Shown one piece after another: positions 52,129-60,942 of a stretch of DNA of 64,000 nt. Made by a program: the position numbers and the translations under genes. The number at the start of each line of letters is the position of its first letter. Position 1 is the stretch's first letter. The DNA is taken from assembly GCA_002707495.1 (NCBI GenBank), contig PAMZ01000003.1:1-64000 (forward strand), in the 5' to 3' direction. The stretch is from Halobacteriovoraceae bacterium. GTDB taxonomy: Bacteria; Bdellovibrionota; Bacteriovoracia; Bacteriovoracales; Bacteriovoracaceae. The notes below the pieces were generated by a model. The model saw only the letters and a program-made list of their open reading frames with translations, was not told where the DNA came from and searched no databases.

Positions 52129-53462
52129 GCGAGCTCGTTATTTTTCATTCGCATATGTGGTTCATCATCTAAATCAGGCTTACCTAATTGTCCCTCTTGA
52201 TGAGCCACGAGAACACAAACTGCAGCATCTCCCGTAACATTGACCACTGTTCTGAGCATATCAAGAATTCTATCCACACCTAAGATAAGAGCGATTCCAG
52301 CACTTGGAACTCCAACAGCTTCTAAGACGATGAGAAGCATAATGATTCCTGCTCCTGGAACACCGACAGTTCCGACTGAAGCAAGCACTGCGGTAAAGAT
52401 GATGGTCAATTGATCTGCAAAACTTAAATCAATTCCAGTAGCCTGGGCAATAAAAACAGCCGCTACTGCTTGATAGAGGGACGTTCCATCCATATTGACA
52501 GTCGAGCCCAAGGGAAGCACAAAAGAAGTCACTTCGTCCTCGACTCCAAGATTCTGCTCACACCTTTCCATAGTAACTGGAAGAGTCGCTCCAGAAGAAC
52601 TCGTAGAAAACGCTAATAACTGAGCTGGCGCAATTCCTTTAAAAAAAGTTTTTAACTTCATAGGAGTCAAAAATTTTATAATAAAAGGGAATACTATTAA
52701 GGAATGTACCAAGAGTCCAAGAATCACGGTGATGCAATAATATCCCAAACCTCCGACAAGTTCAGAGATTTCAGAAATATCATCACCGGCCACTGAAACA
52801 ATTGTATTTGCAAGAAGACTGAATACACCAAAAGGCGCTAAAATCATCGCCATATCAACGACCTTTAATACGACTTCGTTCGCGACATCTAAAAGCTCGA
52901 CCATCTGTTTTGATCGTCCCGCCTCAATTTGAATCAAAGCAATTCCAAATAAGATGGCCACAACAACAACTTGAAGCATATTCTTATTATTAGAGGAAGA
53001 TTCGATAATATTTGCGGGCACCATCTCGACTAAAGGTTGAAGAGGTCTTCTCTCACTGGTCTGCCTAGCCTTATTTGATTTACTTGCTACGGTTGTTTCA
53101 TAACTTTTTTTCAATTTTTGAGTCAGCTCACTAGGTATGGCTTTTCCCGGATTTAGAATATTTACCACTCCCAGGCCAATACTTACGGCGAAAGTCGTTG
53201 TAAGGAGATAAATCCCTATGGTCCTTCCCCCCATTCTGGATAGTTTTTTAATATCTGATAAAGAAGCGACTCCCACAATAAGCGAAGTTAATACCAAAGG
53301 CACGGCTATCAGCTTGAGCAAATTAATAAAGATCTGTCCCCAAGGAGAAATCCAATTAAAAGTGAACTCTTGCCATCCAAATACAGCAGCGAGAACTCCC
53401 CAAAACAAACCCGCAACCATTCCAATAATAATTTTCCAATGTAATCTTTGATACCATCTCAT
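52125..53462 (-). CDS. Dicarboxylate/amino acid:cation symporter (DAACS family)
   Basis: 445 aa with the glutamate-transporter fold: eight membrane helices plus re-entrant loops, the serine-rich LLAFSTSSSGATLPVT hairpin (HP1), the TVNMDGT signature in TM7, and GVPGAGIIML of HP2. TVNMDGT plus a downstream Asp in TM8 (NVTGDAAV) indicates glutamate/aspartate or C4-dicarboxylate uptake driven by Na+ or H+. Last gene of a run with two lipoprotein genes (gaps of 14-15 bp). Confidence 0.92.
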   Translation of the reverse strand: MRWYQRLHWKIIIGMVAGLFWGVLAAVFGWQEFTFNWISPWGQIFINLLKLIAVPLVLTSLIVGVASLSDIKKLSRMGGRTIGIYLLTTTFAVSIGLGVVNILNPGKAIPSELTQKLKKSYETTVASKSNKARQTSERRPLQPLVEMVPANIIESSSNNKNMLQVVVVAILFGIALIQIEAGRSKQMVELLDVANEVVLKVVDMAMILAPFGVFSLLANTIVSVAGDDISEISELVGGLGYYCITVILGLLVHSLIVFPFIIKFLTPMKLKTFFKGIAPAQLLAFSTSSSGATLPVTMERCEQNLGVEDEVTSFVLPLGSTVNMDGTSLYQAVAAVFIAQATGIDLSFADQLTIIFTAVLASVGTVGVPGAGIIMLLIVLEAVGVPSAGIALILGVDRILDMLRTVVNVTGDAAVCVLVAHQEGQLGKPDLDDEPHMRMKNNELA

Positions 53463-53477
53463 ATATTAGAGTCCTTT

Positions 53478-54080
53478 TTAATCAATTGCTTCTCGGAAAT
53501 AATCATCTCTAAAGGCTTCCATGATGACAGCGCGGTTTAAATCCACCAATGTGTCTTTGAGAGCAACATAAGGATACTTAAAAGGCATCGCAAAAATTAA
53601 GAATAATTGTTGCCATTTTTCGACTGTATCAATTTTTGTTATTTCACCAATAACCTCTCCGTTTGCTCGTTTAAAAACAGCCTTAACGCTAAATTTCGTT
53701 TCTGAGGAACTAGGAATAAGAAAAAATGTCGCGTAAGTTAAAATCACCCTATTTAGGCTTCCAGAACCTTCACTTTTAATTTCCAAATCAATGAAAAGAT
53801 CGGGGTTTTTCTTATCAAAAATAAACAGATCTGAGTCTCGATAAACTTGCAGGATAGAATCTATCTGTTCTTGTTTTTTGGTCTCTGTAAGAGAGCTTTG
53901 TTTGAGTTCTCCATTATAAAAATGATCATAACTGAGAACATTTAAAGCGACCTTCAATTTTTGAGTCGTACCTGAATTCAAAAGAGAAGGGAAAGTCCCT
54001 ACTTTTTCCGTTTGCTCTAATCTCCAACCGGCACATGAGGTTAGTATAAATATAGTAAGAATCGGCAATAAAATTTTCAA
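53478..54080 (-). CDS. Lipoprotein of unknown function
   Basis: 200 aa, lipobox LTSCAG. The body has strand-like LKVALNVLSYDHF and DLFIDLEIKSEGSG segments and a hydrophobic stretch (VILTYATFFLIPSSS), recalling DUF4136/GNA1162-like accessory lipoproteins, but this is not certain. It lies between another lipoprotein gene and the symporter gene, same strand. Confidence 0.65.
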   Translation of the reverse strand: MKILLPILTIFILTSCAGWRLEQTEKVGTFPSLLNSGTTQKLKVALNVLSYDHFYNGELKQSSLTETKKQEQIDSILQVYRDSDLFIFDKKNPDLFIDLEIKSEGSGSLNRVILTYATFFLIPSSSETKFSVKAVFKRANGEVIGEITKIDTVEKWQQLFLIFAMPFKYPYVALKDTLVDLNRAVIMEAFRDDYFREAID

Positions 54081-54094
54081 TTTTTAATCCTTTT

Positions 54095-55471
54095 TTAGCT
54101 GGTTAAACCCATCAGCTTTTCAAAATCATCAACGTCGTCCTTATGGGATAGACCAAAAAAAGTTTCTACCCATAATAAGTATTTTTGATTTTTTGATTTT
54201 GGAAGCATTCTACACTTCATCATTTTCTCGGTAGCATAAGTAAAGCCTCCCGGTAAATCTCCTAAACAATAAGTTCTATCCCACAGAGCTTCTAGCTGAA
54301 TCTTCGCTTTATCTGCGAATTTTGCCATGATTCTTTCCATCGCTTGAGACTTAGAGTCGAATTCTTCACTCACGGGAAAAATGCCAGCAGGTCTAAATGT
54401 ATTCATATGATTTTCGATTGTTTGCACATCTCTATCTGTGAGTGTCACAATCTGAGTCCGCCCACCTAGATTGAATTTGGCTTTAATATTAGAAGTATAT
54501 GTTCGAGTCGATTCATTCACATAATAAGTGTAAGTTTTAGTAACTTCTCTTTTCTTCTTTACTGCTTTCTTTTGTTTTTTGCCATCAACATAGACATCTT
54601 CATAATCTTTATAGGTTTCTGTCTTGGTATAGTCTTTTTGTCTTAGAGCAGTTCTAGCCTTAGTCTTTCTAGATATCCCTCCACTAATTTCAAACTTTAT
54701 ATTCTTGGCTCCCACAGCATTAAAATAGGGCGTTGACTCTGCCTTACTCATCATATGCGAGATAAGATTATCTCGTAATTCAGCAGGTAATCCACCAATA
54801 TTAATTTGATAAGTTGCCCTACTTGCCAGAGATTTTAAAAAAGGGTTTTGTCGATCTTCAGTTTTTTGAACTTCGGATGCATGATCAAAAACATGACAAA
54901 CTCTAGAAACCATATCTGCGTGAAATGGTCTTCTTGAAGACACTCCTTTTCTAAGCGTGGAGCAAAATTTCTTCCCCCTTCCCTCTATTCCAGCTTTAAT
55001 TTCTCTAATTTGAGTAAGATTTCGCTTCACGAAGATCGGCTCAAATCTTGAAACAAGAATATACTGCTTAAGAGGATGCTTTACATAATTTTCTGTTTTG
55101 ATAAGTCTCACGAATAAAGGATAGAGCGCGTTGATTTGCTTGTCATGAAAGGCCGAAATATTATGACCAGAACTATATCCCCACTTCATATGCAGTTTGT
55201 TCAAATCCCAAGTGAGATCAACCGCCTGTTGTGACTTTCCGACCTTAATTAAATTCCTCAGCTGAACAAGTTTTTTGTTAGTAATCTCAAACTCAGCTTC
55301 TCTTTTTCCCTCTATGACTTCTTCATCATTTGGATTGTCTTTCAGAGCTTTTACCCAATACTCATGAGCCTTTTCCCAATTTTCTTTTTCCATATGTTCT
55401 TTGGCCCTATCGGCATTGGAAGCACATGCGAAAAGAAATACCAACGCCAGAAGATATCCGACAAGATTCAT
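54095..55471 (-). CDS. TPR-containing lipoprotein of unknown function
   Basis: 458 aa, lipobox LFACAS. A TPR-like pair near the N-terminus (AHEYWVKALKDNPNDEEVIEG) precedes a long helical region, then a basic strand-rich part (KTETYKDYEDVYVDGKKQ; VTKTYTYYVNESTRTYT) with many Thr and Tyr. No family recognised. First gene of a three-gene unit ending in the symporter. Confidence 0.65.
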   Translation of the reverse strand: MNLVGYLLALVFLFACASNADRAKEHMEKENWEKAHEYWVKALKDNPNDEEVIEGKREAEFEITNKKLVQLRNLIKVGKSQQAVDLTWDLNKLHMKWGYSSGHNISAFHDKQINALYPLFVRLIKTENYVKHPLKQYILVSRFEPIFVKRNLTQIREIKAGIEGRGKKFCSTLRKGVSSRRPFHADMVSRVCHVFDHASEVQKTEDRQNPFLKSLASRATYQINIGGLPAELRDNLISHMMSKAESTPYFNAVGAKNIKFEISGGISRKTKARTALRQKDYTKTETYKDYEDVYVDGKKQKKAVKKKREVTKTYTYYVNESTRTYTSNIKAKFNLGGRTQIVTLTDRDVQTIENHMNTFRPAGIFPVSEEFDSKSQAMERIMAKFADKAKIQLEALWDRTYCLGDLPGGFTYATEKMMKCRMLPKSKNQKYLLWVETFFGLSHKDDVDDFEKLMGLTS

Positions 55472-55576
55472 ACTTACTCCTAAAATTATTTACAGATTAG
55501 GATGACATATTTACAGATAGCTCGTAATTATGCACTTCGCCATTACCCTTGCCTGATTCTCTTTTATACTTTTGAA

Positions 55577-56041
55577 ATGCGCCTTCTTTTCCTATTTCTC
55601 TTAATTGCTTGCTCCTCTGGACAGTACTTTCAGGTCATTCACCCCGATATCAAATATCGTGACGCGAGAAGCATTCGTGGGGACGCGCTATTACGCTTCT
55701 CAGATTATGATCTTTATATATATCCCTCTCCTCTAAGAGAGAATTTTGCCGTCCAACTAGAGATTCGAAATACCTCATATGAAACTATTTCCTATGAACT
55801 AAATGAAGTCTCTTTAAAAGGGCCACACTCACATAAATACAGATTGGCAGAAACCATTGTTTATGAATGCCCATCAGGAACAAGGCGCTATCAGATTGAT
55901 AGAAATATAAAAATCGATTCAGGAACTTGCCTAACAGTTCTTTATAGATTTCGAACCTTTGATGAATACACAACAAAGCTTCAATTCAAAGATTGGGGAC
56001 ACAATAAACCCGTCACCTTAGATTTTAAACTTTTAAAATAG
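55577..56041 (+). CDS. Small lipoprotein of unknown function
   Basis: 154 aa from the ATG at 55577; the frame is open from 55502, but only the later start gives a signal peptide with lipobox LIACSS. The body looks like an immunoglobulin-like beta sandwich (FAVQLEIRNTSYETISYELNEVSL) with two Cys (YECPSG, GTCLTV). Divergent from the TPR lipoprotein gene. Confidence 0.6.
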   Translation: MRLLFLFLLIACSSGQYFQVIHPDIKYRDARSIRGDALLRFSDYDLYIYPSPLRENFAVQLEIRNTSYETISYELNEVSLKGPHSHKYRLAETIVYECPSGTRRYQIDRNIKIDSGTCLTVLYRFRTFDEYTTKLQFKDWGHNKPVTLDFKLLK

Positions 56042-56044
56042 TTC

Positions 56045-56887
56045 TTACCGCTTTCTCTTCTTGTCTGTAAGAAAAAAATTGATCACTTCGTTTGAATAAT
56101 GAAAATAGGCTTTTATGATTCCTGATTTGTGAGTTTTTCCATTGAGTTTTGAAATCAAGCTTGGCTCAAGTTTGCGAACGAGATCCGGCTTCCACAAGTC
56201 ATTTAATTTTATTTGATTTCTCTCAGGAACAATTTGATCGCCCGCGATTATATATTGCCCCAATTTCTTTGACTTAAAATCAATGGGGTTATTAGTAGGC
56301 TCGAGCGGAATCTCTTTTCTTAAAGCCTTAATATATTCTCTCTCTGAACTAAACTTATAGGTTTTCAAGCGAAACGTTTTTAGATCTTTCATATCATTAT
56401 GCCTACTAGTGACAATCATCTCAGGCAAATCTATCCCTGATGCAATGATAAACGCCTTATTAATTTGGGGAATTTGATGGAGGCTAATCGCCGTAAAAAT
56501 TCCTCCTAAACTTGTCCCTAAAACTCCAAATTCTTTGCCAGCGAGTTCTTCTTTATGTACCAACTTTAAAGCATTAACAGCATTGCGATAATATCTATTA
56601 TGCACACCTAAATCTGTTTTTTTCGTTCCGTATCCTGTCCACTCTTCCATAATAACGACTTTTCGGCCTTTACTGCACAACCCCTTTGCATAAAGTTGAT
56701 CTAGCTTATTTTTTCCTCCGGTAGGAGGGAAAATAACTATGGGATCACCTGAGACAAAAGACTGATAGCTTTCTATCTTTACCTCTATTCCCTTTTTTCT
56801 CAGTGTTTTTTGCTGTGGTTCGCAGGCTAACTTTTTAGGACTGGAGAACAGTAAGGGAAGGGTTAAAATTGATAAGATGATACTCAT
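56045..56887 (-). CDS. Alpha/beta-hydrolase fold protein, probably exported
   Basis: 280 aa. Hydrophobic N-terminus (IILSILTLPLLFSS) that may be a signal peptide, oxyanion region VIFPPTGG, and nucleophile elbow GTSLGG with Ser126. Asp/His partners are likely in IIAGDQIVP and near KTHKSG. The overall plan is that of an esterase/peptidase-like hydrolase; substrate unknown. Confidence 0.7.
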   Translation of the reverse strand: MSIILSILTLPLLFSSPKKLACEPQQKTLRKKGIEVKIESYQSFVSGDPIVIFPPTGGKNKLDQLYAKGLCSKGRKVVIMEEWTGYGTKKTDLGVHNRYYRNAVNALKLVHKEELAGKEFGVLGTSLGGIFTAISLHQIPQINKAFIIASGIDLPEMIVTSRHNDMKDLKTFRLKTYKFSSEREYIKALRKEIPLEPTNNPIDFKSKKLGQYIIAGDQIVPERNQIKLNDLWKPDLVRKLEPSLISKLNGKTHKSGIIKAYFHYSNEVINFFLTDKKRKR

Positions 56888-56943
56888 AGCTTGATCTCAG
56901 ATTTTTAAGTGATAAATATAATTCATTAAGGTATATTACATAA

Positions 56944-57663
56944 ATGAAAACGAACAACCTTCTCTATTTTGGATTTATTCTTATTGTTTGGCACGCCAGT
57001 GTGCTTCATGCTTGTGAAATAGATCTACTCAAAGATTCTCGCCAACAAGTTATTAGTATTGTTTCTGATAAGAATACTTATAAATCCTCAGTTTATCTGG
57101 TCGAAAATGGAAAAGTACTTAAAAAATTTAGAGGCGTCATTGGTAGAAATGGGATCTCAAAAAATAAAAGAGAGGGGGATGGAAAATCTCCTAGTGGTAT
57201 TTTCCCTTTATCATTTGGATTTGGCAGCTCTTCCAAAGTAGCATCTAAGAATTTTCCCTTTACGACTGTCACCGAAAACTCTCACTGTATTGATGATATA
57301 AATCATCCCAAGTACAACAAGATTCTCTTCGATTACAAAAAGCCTTCGCATATTAGTAGTGAGAACTTAAAAAAAGTTGGTGCTCCGTATGAGTTTGCAG
57401 TGGCAGTTGACTATAATCACCTAGACCCAAATTCAAAAACCAATCCGGTTAAAAGCTATGGCTCTTGTATATTTCTCCATGTTTGGAAACAAAAATCCAA
57501 AAAAGAGATTGGTCCAACAGCCGGTTGCACAGCTTATAGTCGAGAGAATATGATAGAGACACTTAATTGGCTCGATAAAAGTAAAAACCCAGTTTTAATT
57601 CAATTGACCCGAGCTGAATACCAAAAACAAAATCGGTCTCATTGTTTTCCAAAAAATCTTTAA
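56944..57663 (+). CDS. L,D-transpeptidase (YkuD/YafK-like), exported
   Basis: 239 aa with signal peptide ILIVWHASVLHA. YkuD-type catalytic core: IFLHVW with His179 and PTAGCTA with the nucleophile Cys195, preceded by SPSGIFPL. Such enzymes form 3-3 peptidoglycan cross-links or tether proteins to the wall; YafK-like members also cut. It ends on a TTAA stop palindrome shared with the convergent DUF808 gene. Confidence 0.88.
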   Translation: MKTNNLLYFGFILIVWHASVLHACEIDLLKDSRQQVISIVSDKNTYKSSVYLVENGKVLKKFRGVIGRNGISKNKREGDGKSPSGIFPLSFGFGSSSKVASKNFPFTTVTENSHCIDDINHPKYNKILFDYKKPSHISSENLKKVGAPYEFAVAVDYNHLDPNSKTNPVKSYGSCIFLHVWKQKSKKEIGPTAGCTAYSRENMIETLNWLDKSKNPVLIQLTRAEYQKQNRSHCFPKNL

Positions 57664-58466
57664 GTCATTTTTTTGAGGACAAAATCAACGGGATACAAAA
57701 CTAAGAAGCCAACTAAAAATCCCATGACAAGGTTTTGAATGGCTTCTGCTGTTAAGTAAGGAATATGAAAGACGTGAGAAATAATTCCCCCTCCAACCAT
57801 AAACATAGCAATGGTGCCAACAATCCCAAGTCCTTTCATCGTGTAAGGCATGGTCTTAACCATGCCCAGTCCAATTTTTTTATAATCTTTTTTAATTAAA
57901 AAAAGTCCAAAATCATCGACTTTAACTAAAACGGCCACGAGTCCATAGATCAGAATAGAGGCAGCGAGCCCCACTAAACTCAGAGCAAGTAATTGATTTA
58001 GAAAGCTCCCCGAAATTGACTGTTTAGCAATTAATATTATCTCCACCGATAGGACGAGATCTGTTTTCACTGCCCCCTTAATTCTCTGCTTTTCAGTTAT
58101 CGTGACTTCGTTATTCGTTTTTTGTACCTCTTTTCTTTGAACAAACTTTTCAAATACCTTATGGGCACCTTCATAAACGAGATAAAGACCTCCTATCAAT
58201 AAAACTCCCGTTAAGAGAGGTTCATAGATGGCCAGAAGAATCAGAACACCCGCGATACTAATAACCTTATTAAGCAGAGAACCTATAAAGATAGCCTTGA
58301 CGATAGGAAGTTCTCTTTGAGCTGCTGTCCCAGTTACAACCCCTGCATTGACGGCTAGATCGTCAGTCATGAGAACGCTCGTCTTTTGAATGGCTGTTTG
58401 GGTCATCACGGAGATATCATCGAGAGTTGAAGCAATATCATCAAAAAGACTTAATAAGCTGATCAT
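57660..58466 (-). CDS. DUF808 (YedI-like) inner-membrane protein
   Basis: 268 aa with the family opening (LLSLFDDIASTLDDISVMT; DDLAVNAGVV; RELPIVKAIFIGSLLNK) and about six membrane helices. Function of the family is unknown; a transporter-like role is often suspected. A plus-strand sigma-54 site lies immediately upstream, pointing away from this gene. Confidence 0.88.
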   Translation of the reverse strand: MISLLSLFDDIASTLDDISVMTQTAIQKTSVLMTDDLAVNAGVVTGTAAQRELPIVKAIFIGSLLNKVISIAGVLILLAIYEPLLTGVLLIGGLYLVYEGAHKVFEKFVQRKEVQKTNNEVTITEKQRIKGAVKTDLVLSVEIILIAKQSISGSFLNQLLALSLVGLAASILIYGLVAVLVKVDDFGLFLIKKDYKKIGLGMVKTMPYTMKGLGIVGTIAMFMVGGGIISHVFHIPYLTAEAIQNLVMGFLVGFLVLYPVDFVLKKMT

Positions 58467-58494
58467 TTACACTTCCTTGTTTTTATCGAGTTTT

Positions 58495-58510
58495 TGGCAG
58501 GTATATTGCA
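58495..58510 (+). promoter_or_regulatory. Sigma-54 (-24/-12) promoter in the DUF808 upstream gap
   Basis: TGGCAGG (58495-58501), four bases, TTGCA (58506-58510): only one base differs from the RpoN consensus TGGCACG-N4-TTGCW, and spacing is exact. It points into a 150-bp gap without a conventional gene; the start would be near 58522. Confidence 0.7.
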
Positions 58511-58589
58511 ACTATATCCTTACAAACTTAAATAAAAAATGCGTTTTCGGCAAGTTAGGAAGCGCTAAACTGTTTAAAAAAAGGTCAAT

Positions 58590-58646
58590 ATGAAGTTGTT
58601 GTACAGTATCGGACTTGTTTTATTCGCCATTAATATTCTGGCCTAG
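58590..58646 (+). CDS. 18-residue hydrophobic ORF downstream of the sigma-54 site
   Basis: ATG with AAGG five bases ahead, encoding MKLLYSIGLVLFAINILA then TAG. It looks like a complete small membrane peptide or a bare signal peptide. Its second half lies inside a 9-bp inverted repeat. It may be the remnant of an exported-protein gene, a small-protein gene, or part of a regulatory RNA. Confidence 0.4.
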   Translation: MKLLYSIGLVLFAINILA

Positions 58647-58655
58647 ACAAGTCCG
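58610..58655 (+). other. 9-bp inverted repeat ending the short sigma-54 transcript
   Basis: CGGACTTGT (58610-58618) and ACAAGTCCG (58647-58655) pair perfectly with a 28-nt loop and are followed by a T-rich stretch (TATGGTTTATTTCT). It could act as a weak terminator or as an mRNA structure spanning the small ORF. Confidence 0.4.
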
Positions 58656-58677
58656 TATGGTTTATTTCTAAGCGTTC

Positions 58678-59658
58678 TTAAAGGGCTACAGTTGCGCCAG
58701 CAATACTAGCAAGTCCTAGCATGCCAGTAGCCTTAATCTGAAGAAACATACTACTTGGTGCCTCGCCATTTGAGTCCTGAATGATATGAGGAATCACGAC
58801 ACCTTGAGAAACCTTACCTCCAAGCCCTAAATATTCAGACTTAACCCGGATCCCTTCCGCTCTAAAATAGACAGGTTGATTGTCCCTGCGGTATTCCTGA
58901 TTTTCAATAATTGCTAAGGTTCTATTTACTTGATTTTCATTTATAAGACGAGTGCCACCAAAATCTCTCGTAGTTGCATTCTCAACTAAATCAACGATTC
59001 GATTGTCTCTGGATCTTCGTCCCCTATAGTCTAATTCACTATCATTAAAAATGATTTCTGCATTATCTTCAATTATCAACTCTTCTAAAGGCATATCCAT
59101 ACCCGTTAAACGACCAATTTCTTCGAAGTTAATCTTAAGATCCTTATTGTTTCTATTGTGAATTTTAAGTCTGGCTTCTCCTCTGTAGCGACCTCTGGTA
59201 CGATGAGAAATTTCAATCGTCTCTACTGAATCTATAATTTTTTGAACTTGTACTCTAGCCGCAGGTTCAAGCGTATCAACAAAATTTGGTGCACCTAAAA
59301 ATATACGGCTGAACTCATTGATAAGGGACATCTGTTCATCCATTGAGACCATAAGTCTATTATCATCTGCGGAATCAGCTAAAGAAGCCACCAAATTTAA
59401 AAATAAGATGGGAGCCATTTGCATATCGCTGTAAGGCATATCAGAAATTTGTCGCATAAACTCAATGATCCTTTCTGAATGTCTCTCTGTGGCCATTAAA
59501 ATAGGCTCATTGATTGCGGTAGCACTCCTAATTAGATCTATGACCTCTTGCTCCTGTGAATTAAGTCCTGATGGGTTCTCACAGGCTTTTTGAGCAAACG
59601 CCATATTAAAATTAATAGAGAGGACACCAGCAACTAGGAATGTGTTTAAATATTTCAT
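58678..59658 (-). CDS. Exported protein of unknown function
   Basis: 326 aa, signal peptide FLVAGVLSINFNMAFAQ. A helical N-terminal half (QEVIDLIRSATAIN ... VQKIIDSVETIEISH) and a strand-rich, basic C-terminal half with a closing hydrophobic stretch (GMLGLASIAGATVAL). No family recognised. A monocistronic unit. Confidence 0.6.
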   Translation of the reverse strand: MKYLNTFLVAGVLSINFNMAFAQKACENPSGLNSQEQEVIDLIRSATAINEPILMATERHSERIIEFMRQISDMPYSDMQMAPILFLNLVASLADSADDNRLMVSMDEQMSLINEFSRIFLGAPNFVDTLEPAARVQVQKIIDSVETIEISHRTRGRYRGEARLKIHNRNNKDLKINFEEIGRLTGMDMPLEELIIEDNAEIIFNDSELDYRGRRSRDNRIVDLVENATTRDFGGTRLINENQVNRTLAIIENQEYRRDNQPVYFRAEGIRVKSEYLGLGGKVSQGVVIPHIIQDSNGEAPSSMFLQIKATGMLGLASIAGATVAL

Positions 59659-59762
59659 TGAATTGACTCCTTATAAATCTTAATCAGTATAAGACTTTAA
59701 AGAATCTCAAGACAGTAACAAGAGGTAACAAGTTTAAAATCGATTAAGCTAAGCGATTGGAT

Positions 59763-60872
59763 TTATTTCTCATAAGCCTCTTTCCACTCATTAGGACTAT
59801 GGTGAAAAGACAGGCTTCGATCACAAGTATCAGAGATGATAAAGGGAAAATCAATCTCTAAGCGACCAATTATTCGCTTTCTTGAAACAGAGAATCTGGT
59901 TGAGTCTATAACCTCAACATCAAAGTATCCCTGCTCGTACGATAAAAGCTCGTAGCGAAAATCCGAAAAATCTTTACTCAAATCTGGAAACTTCGGAACC
60001 AACCTCACTTCTCTAGGTACTTTAGCATTAGCCACGCGATTTCCATCTGTATCATAATTAGCACTCACATAAACAGGTCTAGAGAAGTTTGGATCATCGA
60101 ACATATCTAGTGCCTTACTGAGAAGCTTGCCCATAAATGCCAGGAAACCGTTCTCAGAACCAATAATATTCTCAACGGGGGAATTTGTAGTGAAATAGAG
60201 CTTACCCTCGCTTGCAAATTTTTGCAGCATTTTTGGTCTTTTTGATCTCGAAAAGCCTTTATGATCTAGGGTTAGAATATTTGAAGTAATAGCTTTTGCA
60301 CTACTGTCCTCAGCGTGAAAAAGTTTTACCGCCATCCCATAAATTCGCCCTTTAGGTTTTCCTTTTTCATCTAATCTTTGCGAGTCATTTGTTCCCGTTG
60401 ATAGTCGAACGACGGCTGGAACACTCGTGTCTTTTGAAAAGAGCCCCGTAAAATTTGAGCTACTCGTTTCAGGGATTATCCATCTCCCCCTCGCACAGAC
60501 TCCTTTAGGATGTAGCCACTTCATCTTCTTAGGCAGCGAGAAATTTTCGGAATTCGTTAGCAACCTTCTTGAACGAACAGCGAAAGGCCATGATTCCGAC
60601 ATATCCGTATCTTTTTTAAAATAGTGATTGACCACAAGTTCCAAAAGATCGCTTGTCTGCACACCAGCATGCTCAGGCAGAGGAGTTAAAAAAACAGGAT
60701 TTCTCGTTCTTTCCTGATCACTTATGATTTGATTCCATGTTTCGTCTGCAGAATCTAGGGAAGTTGTATTCAAAGCACTTCTTTGAACCCTATCAAGAGC
60801 ATAGGTATTCACACCAAAAAACATAGTTAAAATGATAAAGGTATTTAATACTTTCGGCTTATCTGCTCTCAT
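59763..60872 (-). CDS. Catalase-like haem protein, exported
   Basis: 369 aa from the ATG at 60872 (AAGGAAT ahead; the frame is open to 60932). Signal peptide LNTFIILTMFFGVNTYA. The core follows the catalase-like superfamily: HPKGVCARGRW aligns with the catalytic-His HAKG segment, VPAVVRLSTGTND with the haem-pocket VVRFS loop, and GRIYGMAVKLFHAED with the RGFALKFYTEEG segment. It is shorter than true catalases, and the proximal Tyr motif is not evident, so it may be a peroxidase or peroxygenase-like relative. It follows the cupin/haem-oxygenase-like gene by 70 bp. Confidence 0.75.
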   Translation of the reverse strand: MRADKPKVLNTFIILTMFFGVNTYALDRVQRSALNTTSLDSADETWNQIISDQERTRNPVFLTPLPEHAGVQTSDLLELVVNHYFKKDTDMSESWPFAVRSRRLLTNSENFSLPKKMKWLHPKGVCARGRWIIPETSSSNFTGLFSKDTSVPAVVRLSTGTNDSQRLDEKGKPKGRIYGMAVKLFHAEDSSAKAITSNILTLDHKGFSRSKRPKMLQKFASEGKLYFTTNSPVENIIGSENGFLAFMGKLLSKALDMFDDPNFSRPVYVSANYDTDGNRVANAKVPREVRLVPKFPDLSKDFSDFRYELLSYEQGYFDVEVIDSTRFSVSRKRIIGRLEIDFPFIISDTCDRSLSFHHSPNEWKEAYEK

Positions 60873-60942
60873 TTTATTCCTTGTCTTCAGTGTCCAACCA
60901 ATATGGAACTTAACCAAAGAAATGGAAAACATTTTGTATTTT

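Noticed and set aside
58610-58655. Terminator for the minus-strand gene at 58678
   Set aside because: On the minus strand the hairpin has a 28-nt loop and no T-tract after it, so it fits the plus-strand short transcript better.
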